Notes under the pieces: model-generated
Told to the model about the DNA's origin: nothing
The model's database searches: none
The model's input: the letters and a program-made list of their open reading frames with translations, nothing else
Translations under genes and position numbers: made by a program
Part shown: positions 35,819 through 48,299 of the stretch, in pieces
How the letters are laid out: every line of letters begins with the position of its first letter
Position numbering within the stretch: the stretch's first letter is position 1
Origin: Bretschneidera sinensis
Lineage: Eukaryota > Streptophyta > Magnoliopsida > Brassicales > Akaniaceae
Assembly: GCA_023935145.1 (NCBI GenBank)
Contig: CM043702.1
Location: 106,999,088 to 107,063,087, forward strand
Reading direction: 5' to 3'
DNA: 64,000 bases

Positions 35819-36580
35819 TAAATAAGGCCTCATGAAATGGGTATGTCCAACCTAACATGGGCATGCCCAACAAAAAATAACAAAATCTCTTATCAACTAA
35901 GCAAGATGCAACATCCAAGCCCAAAGTGGAAGAAGATTCGGATGCAATAGCCTATTAGATTTAGGCCCATCATAACAGGCCCAAACGATCTGCTTTTTGA
36001 GACTTTCTTAAGCCTAAATTGAAGTTCAAGATGTCATCTTTCCAACCCAATAAGTTTCAGCCCATTTGGAGATGTGTGGAAGAAGATATGACCGTTTGAA
36101 TTCTGCTAGTTGGGTCCTCCTGAAATTCCGGGATTGTACTATTCTTTTGGCCTTTTCCTTGATTCCTTGCATGTTTTAGGGATTGTCTCCTTCCTTGTTT
36201 TAGGGATTGTTTCATTGCATGTTTTATGGATTGTTTGCTTGCATGTTTTAGGGATTGTTTGCTTGCTTGTCCTAAGCTTAGAGGGTTGTTCTAAGCTCTA
36301 TAAATACTTGTGTTTGTAAGTTGAAAAATGAGACTTGAGTTTATAAATTGAAATCAGCCTTTGGCTTTTAGAAGAGAGTTTTCTCCTTCTTGTAATTCTG
36401 TATCTCTTTGGTATAATCCTTAGAGTGGTGAATTCCTATAGTTCTGTATCCCTTGTGTTAATCCTTTGGGTGGTGATATTCTATATCCCTTTGGTGTTAT
36501 CTCTTGGGTGGTGAACTCTTATCTTTCATTTTGTTGTTTGTTTGTTTAGTTTCCTTCAATTCTATTTAAATCCGGTATCA
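35785..36580 (+). repeat. 3' LTR of element F
   Basis: 796 bases, same as 32870-33665 by eye throughout. Encodes the last codons of F pol at its 5' end. Confidence 0.95.
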
Positions 36581-37857
36581 GCACCCACTCTCCACATCAA
36601 AAACAGAACATCAAAGGATCAGGAGGTCTTTGAAAGGGTTGTAATGGGGCTAAAGGGTCAAGGTTTCATAAGAAAGAAGAGAAAGGATGTCACAAAATTT
36701 CCTTAGAACTAGAAAGCATTCAATAACGTCATAAATAGATCATCATTATTAAGTACCACGTTTCCATCACGATAGGGTGGATTTAATCACTTTGGCTTTC
36801 AACTTGCTTTAAAGACTCATAATTCTCCCAATTCTTCAGAACTTGTATTTTTTTGAAACACAACAATTTTTTTTCCTATTACTCCTTTTATCTTCTTTTT
36901 TTTTTTGTTTTTTTGTTTTTTTTTTTCCGAAACAACCACCTTAGAACCATATGAAATTCCCCCACACTTATGCTTTTCCACCATCTCCACATTACAAATC
37001 AATTATACAAGATCCAAGCTCCCTAGTTCTAAGGAAAAAGGGTAGGTAAAGTGTTTAAGTTCGTAAGGGTAAATGAATGTGGGTTAATGAAGAAAATAAG
37101 CTAATTCAGGCTCAAAATGGTATCTAGGGGTCAAATCATGATCAGGTTAAAGGCTATTTAGTCATGGTGGTAAAATCCTAATTTGCCTCCGTCTTCTCCA
37201 AATCTGAACATGTACGATCGTCTCAAGTGGTTTAAAAGCAAGTTCTAGAAAACATTATATTCACAAGATGCACTCAGAAGAGAATTTGAATTGATATGCA
37301 TAATGAATCAATTATAAGGCTCAAAAAACTCACAAATATTGTGGGATTATGCAAGTATCATTCAATATGTCTCCATGCTTCACTCTAAGGCAACAGATTA
37401 CTCAAATCAAGGCTAATGTGCATCAAAATTTCAATTTCCAAGTATGACTACAATATAAGCAAATTAACTCCATTTCTTGTTTTATATTTAAAAGTATGCT
37501 CAAACTCTTTAAAAACCATTAAGAATCAGTTTCATCATTGAGTTGGAAGAGGTCCTAAAACCTAAAAAGCAATGATATGACTCAAAAAGATGTAAATCCC
37601 TCTCCCACACTTAAATCGTACATTGTCCTCAATGTATATCAAAATAAGCATGTAATATAGAATATAAACATGGGTAAGGTATTTACGAAAATCACACAAA
37701 AAAAATAACATATAAAGATCAACCAACGTATTTGGAAGAGAGAAAGAGAATGCAAATCTGTGTTAATGACTCCTCCACAGCTTCGGTTGAATTGGGTTGC
37801 CTCCCAAGCAGCGCTTTAATGTTTACAGTCTTTCAGCCTAGACTTTGTACCTCGTTT
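36581..37857 (-). other. 3' non-coding region of element G, pol-proximal part
   Basis: Starts with the right GCACC duplication of F. Holds a T-rich run (36893-36927), the inner polypurine-tract copy (minus strand, 36955-36970), the TACATTG/CAATGTA hairpin (37619-37636) and the post-pol motif GGGTTGCCTCCCAAGCAGCG (37794-37813). No coding signal. Confidence 0.75.
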
Positions 37858-40800
37858 TTAGTCCTTTGTGAGTGGCACCTCTAGGAGGGGTACATCCTCC
37901 ACAGTGTGCTCCTCAAAAGCCTCATAGTAAGGTTTCAAGCGATGACCATTCACCTTGAATTCATTTCCAGTTTTTTCACTTTTTATCTGCATAGCACCAT
38001 GAGGAAAAATATTAGTGACAATGAATGGACCCACCCATCTAGAACGTAACTTACCAGGAAAAAGTTTAAGTCTAGAATGGAAGAGAAAAACTTTTTGGCC
38101 CACAACAAAGGCCTTGCCACGGATCATCTTATCATGAAAAGCTCTAGTTTTCTCCTTGTAGATCCATGCACTATCATATGCCTCGTTTCTGATTTCCTCA
38201 AGTTCATTCAGTTGGAGTTTTCTATGTAAACCAGCCTCATCAATGTCCATGTTGAAAGACTTAACAGCCCACCATGCCCTATGCTCAAGCTCAACTGGTA
38301 AGTGACATGCTTTACCATAGACAAGTCTGAATGGAGACATCCCAATTGGCGTCTTATAAGCTGTCCTATAAGCCCAAAGTGCATCATCAAGTCTTTTGCT
38401 CCAATCCTTTCGTGTAGGGCCCACAGTCTTCTCCAAAATCCCCTTAATCTCACGATTTGAGACCTTTGCTTGTCCACTCGTCTGAGGATGATAAGGTGTT
38501 GCCACCTTATGAGTCACTTTGTACTTCTTGAGCAGGGCCTCAATTGTACGGTTGCAGAAGTGTAATCCACCATCACTAATAATCACACGAGGCATTCCAA
38601 ACCTAGCAAATATGTTAGATCTCAAGAAATCTACAACAACTTTAGAGTCATTAGTTCTGGTGGCTTTAGCCTCCACCCACTTAGACACATAATCAACAGC
38701 CAAAAGAATGTAAAGAAACCCGTTAGATGAAGGAAACGGCCCCATGAAATCAACGCCCCAAACATCGAAAACCTCAACAGTTATAATATGGGCCATGGGC
38801 ATCTGATCCCTATAGCCTAAATTACCTGTCCTCTGGCACCTGTCACAAGTCATGCAATACAAGTATGCATCCTTAAAAATAGAAGGCCAGAAAAAACCAC
38901 AATCTAATACCTTACGGGCTGTCCTACGAGCACCAAAGTGTCCACCACAAGACTCAGAATGACAAAAGGCAAGTATCGATTTATGCTCAGATTCAAGGAC
39001 ACACCTCCTAATGATTTGATCACTACAATGTTTCCACAAATAAGGTTCATCCCATATGTAATGCCTAGCCATATGCTTAAGTTTTTCTTTATTAGAACGA
39101 GGTAAAGTGTCAGGAAATTGCCTAGTAACTAAATAATTCACAATATCAGCATACCAAGGCTCACTTACCTCAATCCCAAAGAGCTGCTCATCTGGGAATG
39201 ATTCTTGCAGGGGTAGGACGTCCTCCTCATGAACAAGTCTGCTCAAATGGTCAGCTACCAAGTTTTCACTCCCCTTCTTGTCCTTGATCTCCAAATCAAA
39301 TTCTTGAAGCAAAAGCACCCATCTAATCAGTCTCGGTTTGGCCTCCTTCTTTGTCATCAGATACTTCAAAGCTGCATGATCAGTATAAACAACAACTTTA
39401 GTTTGAAGTAAATAAGAGCGAAATTTATCTAAGGCAAAAACAACAGCAAGGAGCTCTTTTTCAGTTGTGGAATAGTTTAGTTGAGCATCATTGAGTGTCC
39501 TAGAGGCATAGTAGATGGCATAGGGCTTCTTGTCCATTCTTTGTCCCAAAACAGCCCCAACGGCGTAATCTGAGGCGTCACACATCAATTCAAAAGGTAA
39601 GGACCAATTAGGTGGAGACATGATGGGAGCAGTAGTCAATAACTCCTTCAGCTTCTCAAAAGCTTTCTTGCACTCCTCATCAAACTCAAAAAGAGTGTCC
39701 TTCTGAAGTAAACGGCACAAGGGCCTTGATACATTGGAGAAATCCTTGATAAACCTCCTGTAAAATCCTGCATGACCAAGAAATGAACGAACCTCTCTCA
39801 CACAAGTGGGAGAGGGTAAGTAACGCACAAGATCTACCTTAGATTTATCAACCTCAATCCCCCTAGCAGATATGATATGTCCTAAAACAATCCCTTGAGT
39901 CACCATGAAGTGACATTTTTCCCAATTTAGAACCAAGTTTGTTTCAACACAACGTTTCAGAATAAGTTCCAAATTTCCTAAGCATGCATCAAAATCTCTA
40001 CCAAAGACACTAAAATCATCCATAAAGACCTCAATGATATTCTCGATGTATTCAGAGAAAATGGAGAGCATACAACGTTGAAACGTACCTGGTGCATTGC
40101 ACAATCCGAATGGCATACGTCTGTAGGCATAAGTGCCAAAAGGGCAAGTGAAGGTGGTCTTCTCTTGGTCCTCTTGCGCTATATAGATCTCGTTGTACCC
40201 ACTATATCCATCCAAAAAACAATAAAAAGGATAACCAGCTAACCTCTCGAGCATCTGATCGATGAAGGGCAGAGGGAAATGGTCCTTTCTTGTTGAAGCA
40301 TTGAGCTTCCTATAGTCTATGCAAACTCGATAACCAGTTACCACTCTTTGAGGTACAAGCTTATTCTCCTCATTCTTTACCACAGTAACTCCTGACTTCT
40401 TTGGCACAACTTGAATAGGAGACACCCACTTGCTATCTGAAATAGGGTAAATAACGCCACAATCAAGTAACTTAATTACCTCATCTTGCACAACCTTCAT
40501 CATAGGTGGATGTAGGCGTCTCTGGGCATCTCTGGTGGGTTTGGCACCATCCTCCAACAGGATCCTATGGACGCACATGGTTGGGCTAATTCCCTTGATA
40601 TCTGCCAAAGTCCAACCAATGGCGGTCTTGTACTTCTTTAGAACGTCCACAAGCTTCTTTTCTTGGTCCTCCTCCAACTTCGAGGATATAATAACAGGTA
40701 GCGACTCCTTGTCCCCCAAAAAGACATACTTCAAGTGATCTGGCAAAACCTTAAGCTCAAGTGTAGGGGCCTGTATCACTGAAGGAAAAATTTTGTTAGT

Positions 40801-42528
40801 GGAAATAGGAAAGGACAAAGGAGGAATAGACCTTGGTAATATGGGTCGGGCCTCAAGGGAGGCTACGGTTTTGATCACAATGGGCTCTTCAGCCTTTTCT
40901 AACTCAGCCCTAGAAATGGATTCTCCATTCTCAGTATAACCAACTCCTTGAGAGAGTGTTACTTTCAACTCATCCTCTTCCATTGCTTCCAAAAATTTCT
41001 GCGCAAGTGAGTTAATATCATCAATAGAAAAACAAGGTTTAATGTCAGTCAATGGATACCTCATGGCTTCAAAGATGTTGAAGCGTATAACTTCATTATC
41101 AAATTCCATGGTTAGAGTTCCCTCATAAACATCGATCTTTGTTCTTGCGGTCCTCATGAATGGGCGCCCTAAAAGCAACGGAGTAGAATTTAGGGGAGAA
41201 TCTTCCATATCAATGATATAGAAGTCTGCAGGAAAAATGAGTTGATTTACTCGCACAAGAACATCTTCAACGTATCCTTTAGGATACTTATTAGATCGAT
41301 CAGCCAATTGGATAACAACATTATCACTTTTAAGTGCACCTAGCTCTAAAGAAGCATAAAGACTATAAGGCATCACATTAATTGAAGCTCCTAAGTCTAG
41401 CATGACATTATCAAATTTGTTGGTACCAATCACACAAGGAACAGAAAAACTCCCTGGATCCTTAAGCTTTGGTGGCAATTTCCTTTGGATGACAGCAGAG
41501 ACTGTCTCATTCAACTTCACCACCTCCTTCTCACGAGTCTGCCTCCTTGTAGTGCAAAGCTCCTTCAGAAACTTGGCATATCTTGGCACTTGCTTCAAGC
41601 ACTCAATCAAAGGCATGTTGACTTGTACCTTCTTAAAAATCTCTAAGATGGCCTGATCAGATTCATCCTTCTTGGTTTTGGCAAACCTACTAGGAAAAGG
41701 TACACGAGCAAAAGGATTAGAATCAAAAGAGTGTTTAGGGTTTTGTTCATTACCTTGAGGTTTTAAAGCATTCTCAGATGATGGAGGACCAATCATTTCC
41801 GCCATTGTGGTGGTGGGATCTTTCTGTATTTCGTTCTTGGTGCTCACAACATCCTCTTCCTCATGGTGGGTCACTTTGGCTTTCTTCTGAGTTTTAAGAA
41901 CATCCACAATGGTCTTGCCACTCCTTGTGGTAACAACTTTAGCTTGCTCGATAATTGGGTTGGGAACAGTGTTGCTAGGCAATTTTCCACTCTCCGTTAT
42001 CTTCCCCATGAAGTCCACCACTTGTCCCAATTGCTTCTTCAGCTCTGCAATATCCTTAGTGTGAGCCTGTTGACCTGTAACAAGAGCTTGAGTAGCAGTA
42101 GTTAAATTCTGTTGCCTTTGAGCAAGGGACTTTAAAATTTCATCATAATTAGAAGCAACAGAATTTGTAGGTACAATAGGATTAGGGACAAAGTTTTGAG
42201 GTACCTGAGGCCTCATAAACAAACCTGGAGGGTGTGGAAACACTTGCCCTTGACCTTGAGGGTTCTGAACATTATCATTGTTGGCCCAACGAAAATTGGG
42301 GTGATCTCTAAGCCCAGGGTTATATGTGTTAGAGAAAGGGTTGTACCTTTGTCCACCTTGATTACCTTGAAACCCAACAGCGTTAAGAGACTCCCATCCT
42401 CCATTGTTGATCAGTTGGGGACATTGGTCAGTTGGATGCCCTTGAGTACAACACACACCACAGATTTGAGCAACTTGTTGTACTTGTGCTCCATTCACGT
42501 TCAGTACCTGAGACAGAAGAGTAGACAT
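37858..42528 (-). CDS. Element G pol with Gag C-terminus: protease, RT, RNase H, integrase
   Basis: 1556 residues without a stop. Zinc knuckle C23-X2-C26-X4-H31-X4-C36; [17 protein letters not shown] block at 62-78; protease active site DLGAS 378-382 and LLLGRPF 451-457; RT with IDYRKLN 737-743, DGYSGYN 773-779 and catalytic FMDD 835-838; RNase H with D984, E1025 and D1050; integrase zinc region H1190, H1197, C1225, C1228; core D1260 and D1319. The residue 36 after D1319, where the third catalytic acid (Glu) is expected, is K1355 (GQAKVSN; H has GQAEVSN), caused by a G to A change. The C-terminal [11 protein letters not shown] fold ends the protein. No chromodomain or envelope-like ORF follows. 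Met 42528 is only the first ATG after a frameshift; the natural frame continues from gag. Confidence 0.93.
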   Translation of the reverse strand: MSTLLSQVLNVNGAQVQQVAQICGVCCTQGHPTDQCPQLINNGGWESLNAVGFQGNQGGQRYNPFSNTYNPGLRDHPNFRWANNDNVQNPQGQGQVFPHPPGLFMRPQVPQNFVPNPIVPTNSVASNYDEILKSLAQRQQNLTTATQALVTGQQAHTKDIAELKKQLGQVVDFMGKITESGKLPSNTVPNPIIEQAKVVTTRSGKTIVDVLKTQKKAKVTHHEEEDVVSTKNEIQKDPTTTMAEMIGPPSSENALKPQGNEQNPKHSFDSNPFARVPFPSRFAKTKKDESDQAILEIFKKVQVNMPLIECLKQVPRYAKFLKELCTTRRQTREKEVVKLNETVSAVIQRKLPPKLKDPGSFSVPCVIGTNKFDNVMLDLGASINVMPYSLYASLELGALKSDNVVIQLADRSNKYPKGYVEDVLVRVNQLIFPADFYIIDMEDSPLNSTPLLLGRPFMRTARTKIDVYEGTLTMEFDNEVIRFNIFEAMRYPLTDIKPCFSIDDINSLAQKFLEAMEEDELKVTLSQGVGYTENGESISRAELEKAEEPIVIKTVASLEARPILPRSIPPLSFPISTNKIFPSVIQAPTLELKVLPDHLKYVFLGDKESLPVIISSKLEEDQEKKLVDVLKKYKTAIGWTLADIKGISPTMCVHRILLEDGAKPTRDAQRRLHPPMMKVVQDEVIKLLDCGVIYPISDSKWVSPIQVVPKKSGVTVVKNEENKLVPQRVVTGYRVCIDYRKLNASTRKDHFPLPFIDQMLERLAGYPFYCFLDGYSGYNEIYIAQEDQEKTTFTCPFGTYAYRRMPFGLCNAPGTFQRCMLSIFSEYIENIIEVFMDDFSVFGRDFDACLGNLELILKRCVETNLVLNWEKCHFMVTQGIVLGHIISARGIEVDKSKVDLVRYLPSPTCVREVRSFLGHAGFYRRFIKDFSNVSRPLCRLLQKDTLFEFDEECKKAFEKLKELLTTAPIMSPPNWSLPFELMCDASDYAVGAVLGQRMDKKPYAIYYASRTLNDAQLNYSTTEKELLAVVFALDKFRSYLLQTKVVVYTDHAALKYLMTKKEAKPRLIRWVLLLQEFDLEIKDKKGSENLVADHLSRLVHEEDVLPLQESFPDEQLFGIEVSEPWYADIVNYLVTRQFPDTLPRSNKEKLKHMARHYIWDEPYLWKHCSDQIIRRCVLESEHKSILAFCHSESCGGHFGARRTARKVLDCGFFWPSIFKDAYLYCMTCDRCQRTGNLGYRDQMPMAHIITVEVFDVWGVDFMGPFPSSNGFLYILLAVDYVSKWVEAKATRTNDSKVVVDFLRSNIFARFGMPRVIISDGGLHFCNRTIEALLKKYKVTHKVATPYHPQTSGQAKVSNREIKGILEKTVGPTRKDWSKRLDDALWAYRTAYKTPIGMSPFRLVYGKACHLPVELEHRAWWAVKSFNMDIDEAGLHRKLQLNELEEIRNEAYDSAWIYKEKTRAFHDKMIRGKAFVVGQKVFLFHSRLKLFPGKLRSRWVGPFIVTNIFPHGAMQIKSEKTGNEFKVNGHRLKPYYEAFEEHTVEDVPLLEVPLTKD

Positions 42529-43442
42529 TTTATTAACTTTTCCTCAAGAGCAGAGTTAGAAGATACCTCATTCACCCCATGAGTGGAGTTTAACACTCCC
42601 TCGTATTGTTGATAATTAAGAGCACGTTGGGCGAGTAACTCCTTAGCAACATCAGGTGTCTTATCGACAAAAGAACCTCCGGCAGCAGCATCTAACAATT
42701 GACGTTCGAGGGGGAGAAGTCCTTCATAAAAGTAAGTGAGAAGATTCCCTTCTTTCATCCCATGTGAAGGACATGATGCAATTAAGCTCTTGAATCTCTC
42801 ATAGTAGGCATAGAACGCCTCTTCCTTCCTTTGCTCAATTCCAGTTATCTGCTTCCTCAAGACAGTAATCCTTGAGGCAGGGAAGTACTTAGTCAGAAAC
42901 TCAGTCATCAGCTTCTCCCATGTGTTGATGAAACCCGAGGGTAGATCAAACAACCAAGTCTTTGCCCTATCTTCAAGTGAAAAAGGGAATGACTTTAGTT
43001 TCAGAACGTTGAGATCCGCATTTTGTGGGCACATACTTGAACACACAAACTGGAACTCCTTGAGATGTTTGTGAGGATCTTCGTTAGTAAGCCCATGGAA
43101 TTTGGGCAAATGGTGCAAGAACCCACTCTTCAGTTCGAACTCAGCTATCTTGCCAACTGCTGGTTCTGGATAAGTAATACAAGTTGGTGCAGCTCCCCCA
43201 TCAGTTGAAGAAGACATTTGCCTAATAGTTTCCGCCATTGGTACTTCGTCTTCCTTACTTGCGTCTTCTAAGTCAGGTATGTCTTCTTCCTCGTCTGACA
43301 AGTGATGTGAAAAATTATCTGACTCCTCCGACTCTAGCCTCCCTTCTTGGTGAGGTGGGGGTTGATTTGTAGAAAGTGCAACTTCTTTTAGTAAAGCCAA
43401 GCGTTTTCTAAGTTCTTGAGTCTTTCTACTAACTGCTGACAT
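42501..43442 (-). CDS. Element G Gag, frameshifted at its C-terminal end
   Basis: 313 residues from [15 protein letters not shown]. An acidic N-terminal region (residues 45-65), then the capsid-like domain (about 95-240: [48 protein letters not shown]). Element C continues straight into pol at the equivalent site with AGGAAAAAG; G has one A fewer (42538-42541 on plus, TTTT), moving Gag into a short tail. Pol of this copy therefore needs a frame change or the RNA of a sister copy. The gag ATG again overlaps a five-codon upstream frame. Confidence 0.92.
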   Translation of the reverse strand: MSAVSRKTQELRKRLALLKEVALSTNQPPPHQEGRLESEESDNFSHHLSDEEEDIPDLEDASKEDEVPMAETIRQMSSSTDGGAAPTCITYPEPAVGKIAEFELKSGFLHHLPKFHGLTNEDPHKHLKEFQFVCSSMCPQNADLNVLKLKSFPFSLEDRAKTWLFDLPSGFINTWEKLMTEFLTKYFPASRITVLRKQITGIEQRKEEAFYAYYERFKSLIASCPSHGMKEGNLLTYFYEGLLPLERQLLDAAAGGSFVDKTPDVAKELLAQRALNYQQYEGVLNSTHGVNEVSSNSALEEKLIKCLLFCLRY

Positions 43443-43648
43443 TCATGGACCTAAATAACAAAAGCAAAGGAATCAATATATAAGTTAAAGTTTGAAATAC
43501 AAATAATAATGAGCTTCCCTTACAAACGTTATAAATGGTTTTAAGGAAGTCACATGCTAAAATTGCAATCAAGTAAAACACAAGTTATATTATATGTTAA
43601 GAAGAATATTAACAAGTTAAATGAAACTAAAATATAGAGATTTTGCAA

Positions 43649-43666
43649 TCCCCGGCAACGGCGCCA
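43649..43666 (-). other. Primer-binding site of element G, perfect to tRNA-Asp
   Basis: Minus strand TGGCGCCGTTGCCGGGGA, 18 of 18 to the complement of plant tRNA-Asp(GTC) 3' end including CCA; two bases from the LTR. The 43443-43648 leader shows nothing else. Confidence 0.96.
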
Positions 43667-43668
43667 TT

Positions 43669-45547
43669 TGATAGACCGTTTATTTCAGTCATCAACAAAC
43701 CCTGCAGAAGATTGTAGTAAAGTGATTAGTAGGGTATCGTTATTGGCCGGGGATTGCGGGTACTCTATACTAAAGAGTCATAAAAATAATAAAAAAATGA
43801 TTTGATTGGTTTAATTAGCAATTTATAAACAAATATAAATCTACATCTATTAACATTACACAAGATTAGGGGGTTTTCATGATCTGATTTTTCTTTTTAC
43901 TAATTTTACTCAGGAAATTAAAGAACAATTATTTACAATTGATCATTTTCTCTCACAATTCAGAAAATCAAGTTTGTTAAATGACTAATCAAATTGTTTC
44001 AATGTAGACAACGAATTTGTACCTCAATCACATATCAGAATTGAATCAAAGTGCAAGCCTAAAGAGATCATGCACTTTATAAATTCCTTCTTAGATAATC
44101 ACTAAGCTTAGGAAAAGTCCATCAGCTAGTTATTTTGTTTAAGCAATCAAGTTAATACTCAGCGCATCCTTATAATTACTTAAACAAATCATTAAGATCA
44201 AAAAGAATTATGATTCAATAACATGTTCCTTATTCCTATGAAAAAGTCCATGGATAAAGAACATGCAATTTCCAGAACATTGGCTATTATTCATAGCTTT
44301 TACCACTTTAAATCATACTCCAGATCAATTAGGTGATCGAAAGTGCGATTATGGCTTCAATGATTTGCAATATCAAAGTTTTCAATATAACAGAACTGAA
44401 AATTCAACATATGTAATGAATTAATATGTCTACATATCATGAACAATTCAAAAACATTAAAGAATAAATCTGAAAATTAACAAACTCATTGAATTAATAA
44501 TAATCTCTAACATAAGAATCCAAGGCTGAAACAATTAAAAAGAATAGCCGTAAGGGGTACACTTCTTGAACACACTCAAGGAAGCTTGAGATGTTAATGG
44601 TGATGAACCTCACGGCTATGATGATAGATGAAGGAGAACACATTTTGGAAAAGTCCTAATGTGCTCACAATTGGAGATGGAATGGTGGAGTGTTTCAGCC
44701 TTTTGCTTCTTGAATTTTGAGTAGAGATGGTTCCAAGAGAAAAGATGATCTCTTTCAGCTTACAAACACCCTATTTATAGAGCTTAGAACAACCCTCTAA
44801 GCTTAGGAAAAGCAAGAAAATAATGCTAAAAACAAGCCATGAAACATGCAAGGAAACAATCCCTAAAACATGCAAAGAATCAAGGAATGGCCAAAAGTAA
44901 GAAAGAGGAATACAATCCCGAAATTTCAGGAGGACCCAACTAGTAGAATTCAAACGGTCATATCTTCTTCCACACATCTCCAAATGAGCTGAAACTTGTT
45001 GGGCTGGAAAGAAGACGTCTTGAACTTCAATTTGGACCTAAGAAAGTCTCAAAAATGATATTGTTTCGGCCTGTTATGATGGGCCAAAATCCAGTAGGCT
45101 GTTGCATCCGAATCTTCCTCTACTTTGGGCTTGGACCTTGCACCTTGCTTAGTTGACAAGAGATTATGTGATTTTTTGTTGGGCAAGCCCATGTTAGGTT
45201 GGACATACCCATGTCACTAATGGACTCCAATATTCTCTTGTGTTTTGACACATCATCCAAATAATTCCAAGGTGGAACCCTACAAAGAAATCAGCAAATA
45301 ATAGATAAGGAAAGTTTCCATAATTAGAAAAGTTTCTTAGAATGATAAGACTATTTTCTTAATCCACTTAGATTTCCTAAAGTAACTAGGAAAACTCATT
45401 TTAGCGCCTTATTTTACCATTCCCACGTTCACAAGCTTTTTAAATACTAAGAAAAGAAACTAAGCTCAAAATAACAAAGTTAAGAGAATTGCAAAGCCAA
45501 ATAGGGTAGGAAAGGCATTAAAAACGTAACACAAAGTGTTCCTATCA
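43669..45547 (-). repeat. 5' LTR of element G
   Basis: 1879 bases; on plus from TGATAGACCGTTTATTTCAG to GTGTTCCTATCA. TATA box on the minus strand at about 44771-44778. Confidence 0.95.
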
Positions 45548-46421
45548 AACTTAAACACTTTACCTACCCTTTTTCCTTGGAATTAGGGAGCTTGGATCTT
45601 GTTTATATTGATTTGTAATGTGGAGATGGTGGAAAAGCATAAGTGTGGGGGAATTTTATGTGGTTCTAAGGTGGTTGTTTCGGGAAAAAAAAAAAAAAAA
45701 ACCTTTGTGTTTCAAAGAATACAAGTGAATTGGGAGTATTATGAGTTTTTAAAGCAAGTTGAAAGCCAAAGTGATTAAATCCACCCTATTGTGATGGAAA
45801 CGTGGTACTTAATAATGATGATCTATTTATGACGTTATTGAATGCTTTCTAGTTCTAAGGAAATTTTGTGACATCTTTTCTCTTCATTCTTATGAAACCT
45901 TGACCCTTTAGCCCCATTACAACCCTTTCAACGACCTCCTGATCCTTTGATGTTCTGTTTTTGATGTGGAGAGTGGGTGCACAAGCAAGCCTATGGTTTA
46001 AACTGTTTTTACAAGTGATTGAGTAATTAGTATAGCTAGCACCACATTTAAATGAGTGAAAATCAGAGTGATGCATTGTGAGAAGTAAAATTTGATACTA
46101 TTTGTGCATTAACTCGAGGGTGGCATATTACACTTACTCTTGGCTGATTATTCACACACACACACACACTCAAAGTACGAATGTTATATAATCTTAATAA
46201 CTCTGTAGCTTGTTTATTTGAGGTAAACTTGTACTCTCCGTACTTTATTATGCCATATTGCCTAAGGGATCTCTGAGACGTAAGTTGGAAGGATTAGAAT
46301 CATTTAATTTGTGTTATGTTATTATGGTGTCATTTAGTTTATGTTGTTTCTCTTGAGATTCTACTAGGTTACATACTGTTGTTTTGCTAAGGGACTAGCC
46401 AAAGCTAAGTGTGGGGGAATT
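45548..46421 (+). other. 3' non-coding region of element P, second part
   Basis: Starts with the right AACTT duplication of G. Inner polypurine-tract copy 45640-45655, poly-A 45686-45702, a CA microsatellite at 46153-46169, GGGAC-loop hairpin 46382-46403 and terminal polypurine tract TAAGTGTGGGGGAATT 46406-46421. Confidence 0.8.
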
Positions 46422-48299
46422 TGATAGGAACACTTTGTGTTATGTTTTTAATGCCTTTCCTACCCTATTTGGCTTTATAATTCTCTTAACTTTGTTATTT
46501 TGAGCTTAGTTTCTTTTCTTAGTATTTAGAAAGCTTGTGAACGTGGGAATGGTAAAATAAGGTGCTAAAATGAGTTTTCCTAGTTACTTTAGGAAATCTA
46601 AGTGGATTAAGAAAATAGTCTTATCATTCTAAGAAACTTTTCTAATTATGGAAACTTTCCTTATCTATTATTTTATGATTTCTTTGTAGGGTTCCACCTT
46701 GGAATTATTTGGATGATGTGTCAAAACACAAGAGAATATTGGAGTTCATTAGTGACATGGGTATGTCCAACCTAACATGGGCTTGCCCAACAAAAAATCA
46801 CATAATCTCTTGTCAACTAAGCAAGGTGCAAGGTCCAAGCCCAAAGTGGAGGAAGATTCGGATGCAACAGCCTGCTGGATTTTGGCCCATCATAACAGGC
46901 CCAAACAATATCATTTTTGAGACTTTCTTAGGTCCAAATTGAAGTTCAAGACGTCTTCTTTCCAGCCTAACAAGTTTCAGCTCATTTGGAGATGTGTGGA
47001 AGAAGATATGACCGTTTGAATTCTACTAGTTGTCCTCCTGAAATTTCGGGATTGTATTCCTCTTTCTTACTTTTGGCCATTCCTTGATTCTTTGCATGTT
47101 TTAGGGATTGTTTCCTTGCATGTTTCATGGCTTGTTTTTAGCATTATTTTCTTGCTTTTCCTAAGCTTAGAGGGTTGTTCTAAGCTCTATAAATAGGGTG
47201 TTTGTAAGCTGAAAGAGATCATCTTTTCTCTTGGAACCATCTCTACTCAAAATTCAAGAAGCAAAAGGCTGAAACACTCCACTATTCCATCTCCAATTGT
47301 GAACACATTAGGACTTTTCCAAAATGTGTTCTCCTTCATCTATCATCATAGCCGTGAGGTTCATCACCATTAACATCTCAAGCTTCCTTGAGTGTGTTCA
47401 AGAAGTATACCCCTTACGACTATTCTTTTTAATTGTTTCAGCCTTGGATTCTTATGTTAGATATTATTATTAATTCAATGAGTTGGTTAATTTTCAGATT
47501 TATTCTTTAATGTTTTTGAATTGTTCATGATATGTAGACATATTAATTCATTACATATGTTGAATTTTCAGTTCTGTTATATTGAAAACTTTGATATTGC
47601 AAATCGTTGAAGCCATAATCGCATTTTCGATCACCTAATTGATATGGAGTACGATTTAAAGTGGTAAAAGCTATGAATAATAGCCAATGTTCTGGAAATT
47701 GCATGTTCTTTATCCATGGACTTTTTCATAGGAATAAGGAACATGTTATTGAATCATAATTGCTTTTGATCTTAATGATTTGTTTAAGTAATTGTAAGGA
47801 TGCGCTGAGTATTAACTTGTTTGCTTAAACAAAATAACTAGCTGATGGACTTTTCCTAAGCTTAGTGATTATCTAAGAAGGAATTTATAAAGTGCATGAT
47901 CTCTTTAGGCTTGCACTTTGATTCAATTCTGATATGTGATTGAGGCACGAATTCGTTGTCTACATTGAAATAATTTGATTAGTCATTTAACAAACTTGAT
48001 TTTCTGAATTGTGAGAGAAAATGATCAATTGTAAATAATTGTTCTTTAATTTCCTTAGTAAAATAAGTAAAAAAGAAAAATCAGATCATGAAAACCCCCT
48101 AATCTTGTGTAATGTTAATAGATGTAGATTTATATTTGTTTATAAACTGCTAATTAAACCAATCAAATCATTTTTTTATTATTTTTATGACTCTTTAGTA
48201 TAGAGTACCCGCAATCCCCGGCCAATAACGATACCCTACTAATCACTTTACTACAATCTTCTGCAGGGTTTGTTGATGACCGAAATAAACGGTCTATCA
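46422..48299 (+). repeat. 3' LTR of element P
   Basis: 1878 bases from TGATAGGAACACTTTGTG to CGGTCTATCA, followed by the CGTTG duplication (48300-48304). Numerous substitutions relative to 8010-9886, for example TCGTTTTT versus TATGTTTTT near the start and loss of GGG at about 47033. Confidence 0.95.

Larger units (their letters stand above)
32870..36580 (+). mobile_element. Element F: chromovirus-type Ty3/gypsy element with deleted pol
   Basis: 3711 bases with two 796-base LTRs in which I find no difference, an initiator-Met PBS, gag-protease and a pol deleted from early RT to the integrase tail. Target duplication GCACC at 32865-32869 and 36581-36585, inside the G 3' non-coding region. It is the youngest insertion of the window. 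Chromovirus assignment rests on the Gag and protease types and on pol reading into the 3' LTR; a CRM-like position is plausible but unproven without the chromodomain or RT. Confidence 0.92.
30548..45547 (-). mobile_element. Element G: most complete Athila-like retrotransposon, holding element F
   Basis: 15.0 kb with F inside, about 11.3 kb without it. Both LTRs, polypurine tract, perfect PBS, gag and a full pol are present. The target duplication AACTT (30543-30547 and 45548-45552) lies in the P 3' non-coding region. The LTRs show roughly ten differences in 1880 bases by eye, so the insertion is young relative to P. Two defects: a one-base frameshift in gag (42538-42541) and Glu to Lys in the integrase core. 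Confidence 0.95.
8010..48299 (+). mobile_element. Element P: Athila-like retrotransposon, split by four later insertions
   Basis: P consists of 8010-10345, 25527-27773, 28594-30547 and 45548-48299 on the plus strand. Its LTRs are 1877 and 1878 bases. Insertions are H and C (10346-25526), a solo LTR (27774-28593) and G (30548-45547). By eye its LTR pair differs at clearly more positions than the G pair, consistent with P being older. About 1.4 kb of gag is missing between 10345 and 25527, lost in the rearrangement that joined H to C. An in-frame integrase deletion lies near 29210. Confidence 0.88.

Noticed and set aside
42501..42545. Programmed ribosomal frameshift between gag and pol in G
   Set aside because: Element C has the same region in a single frame with one more A, so a simple deletion in G is the more economical reading.
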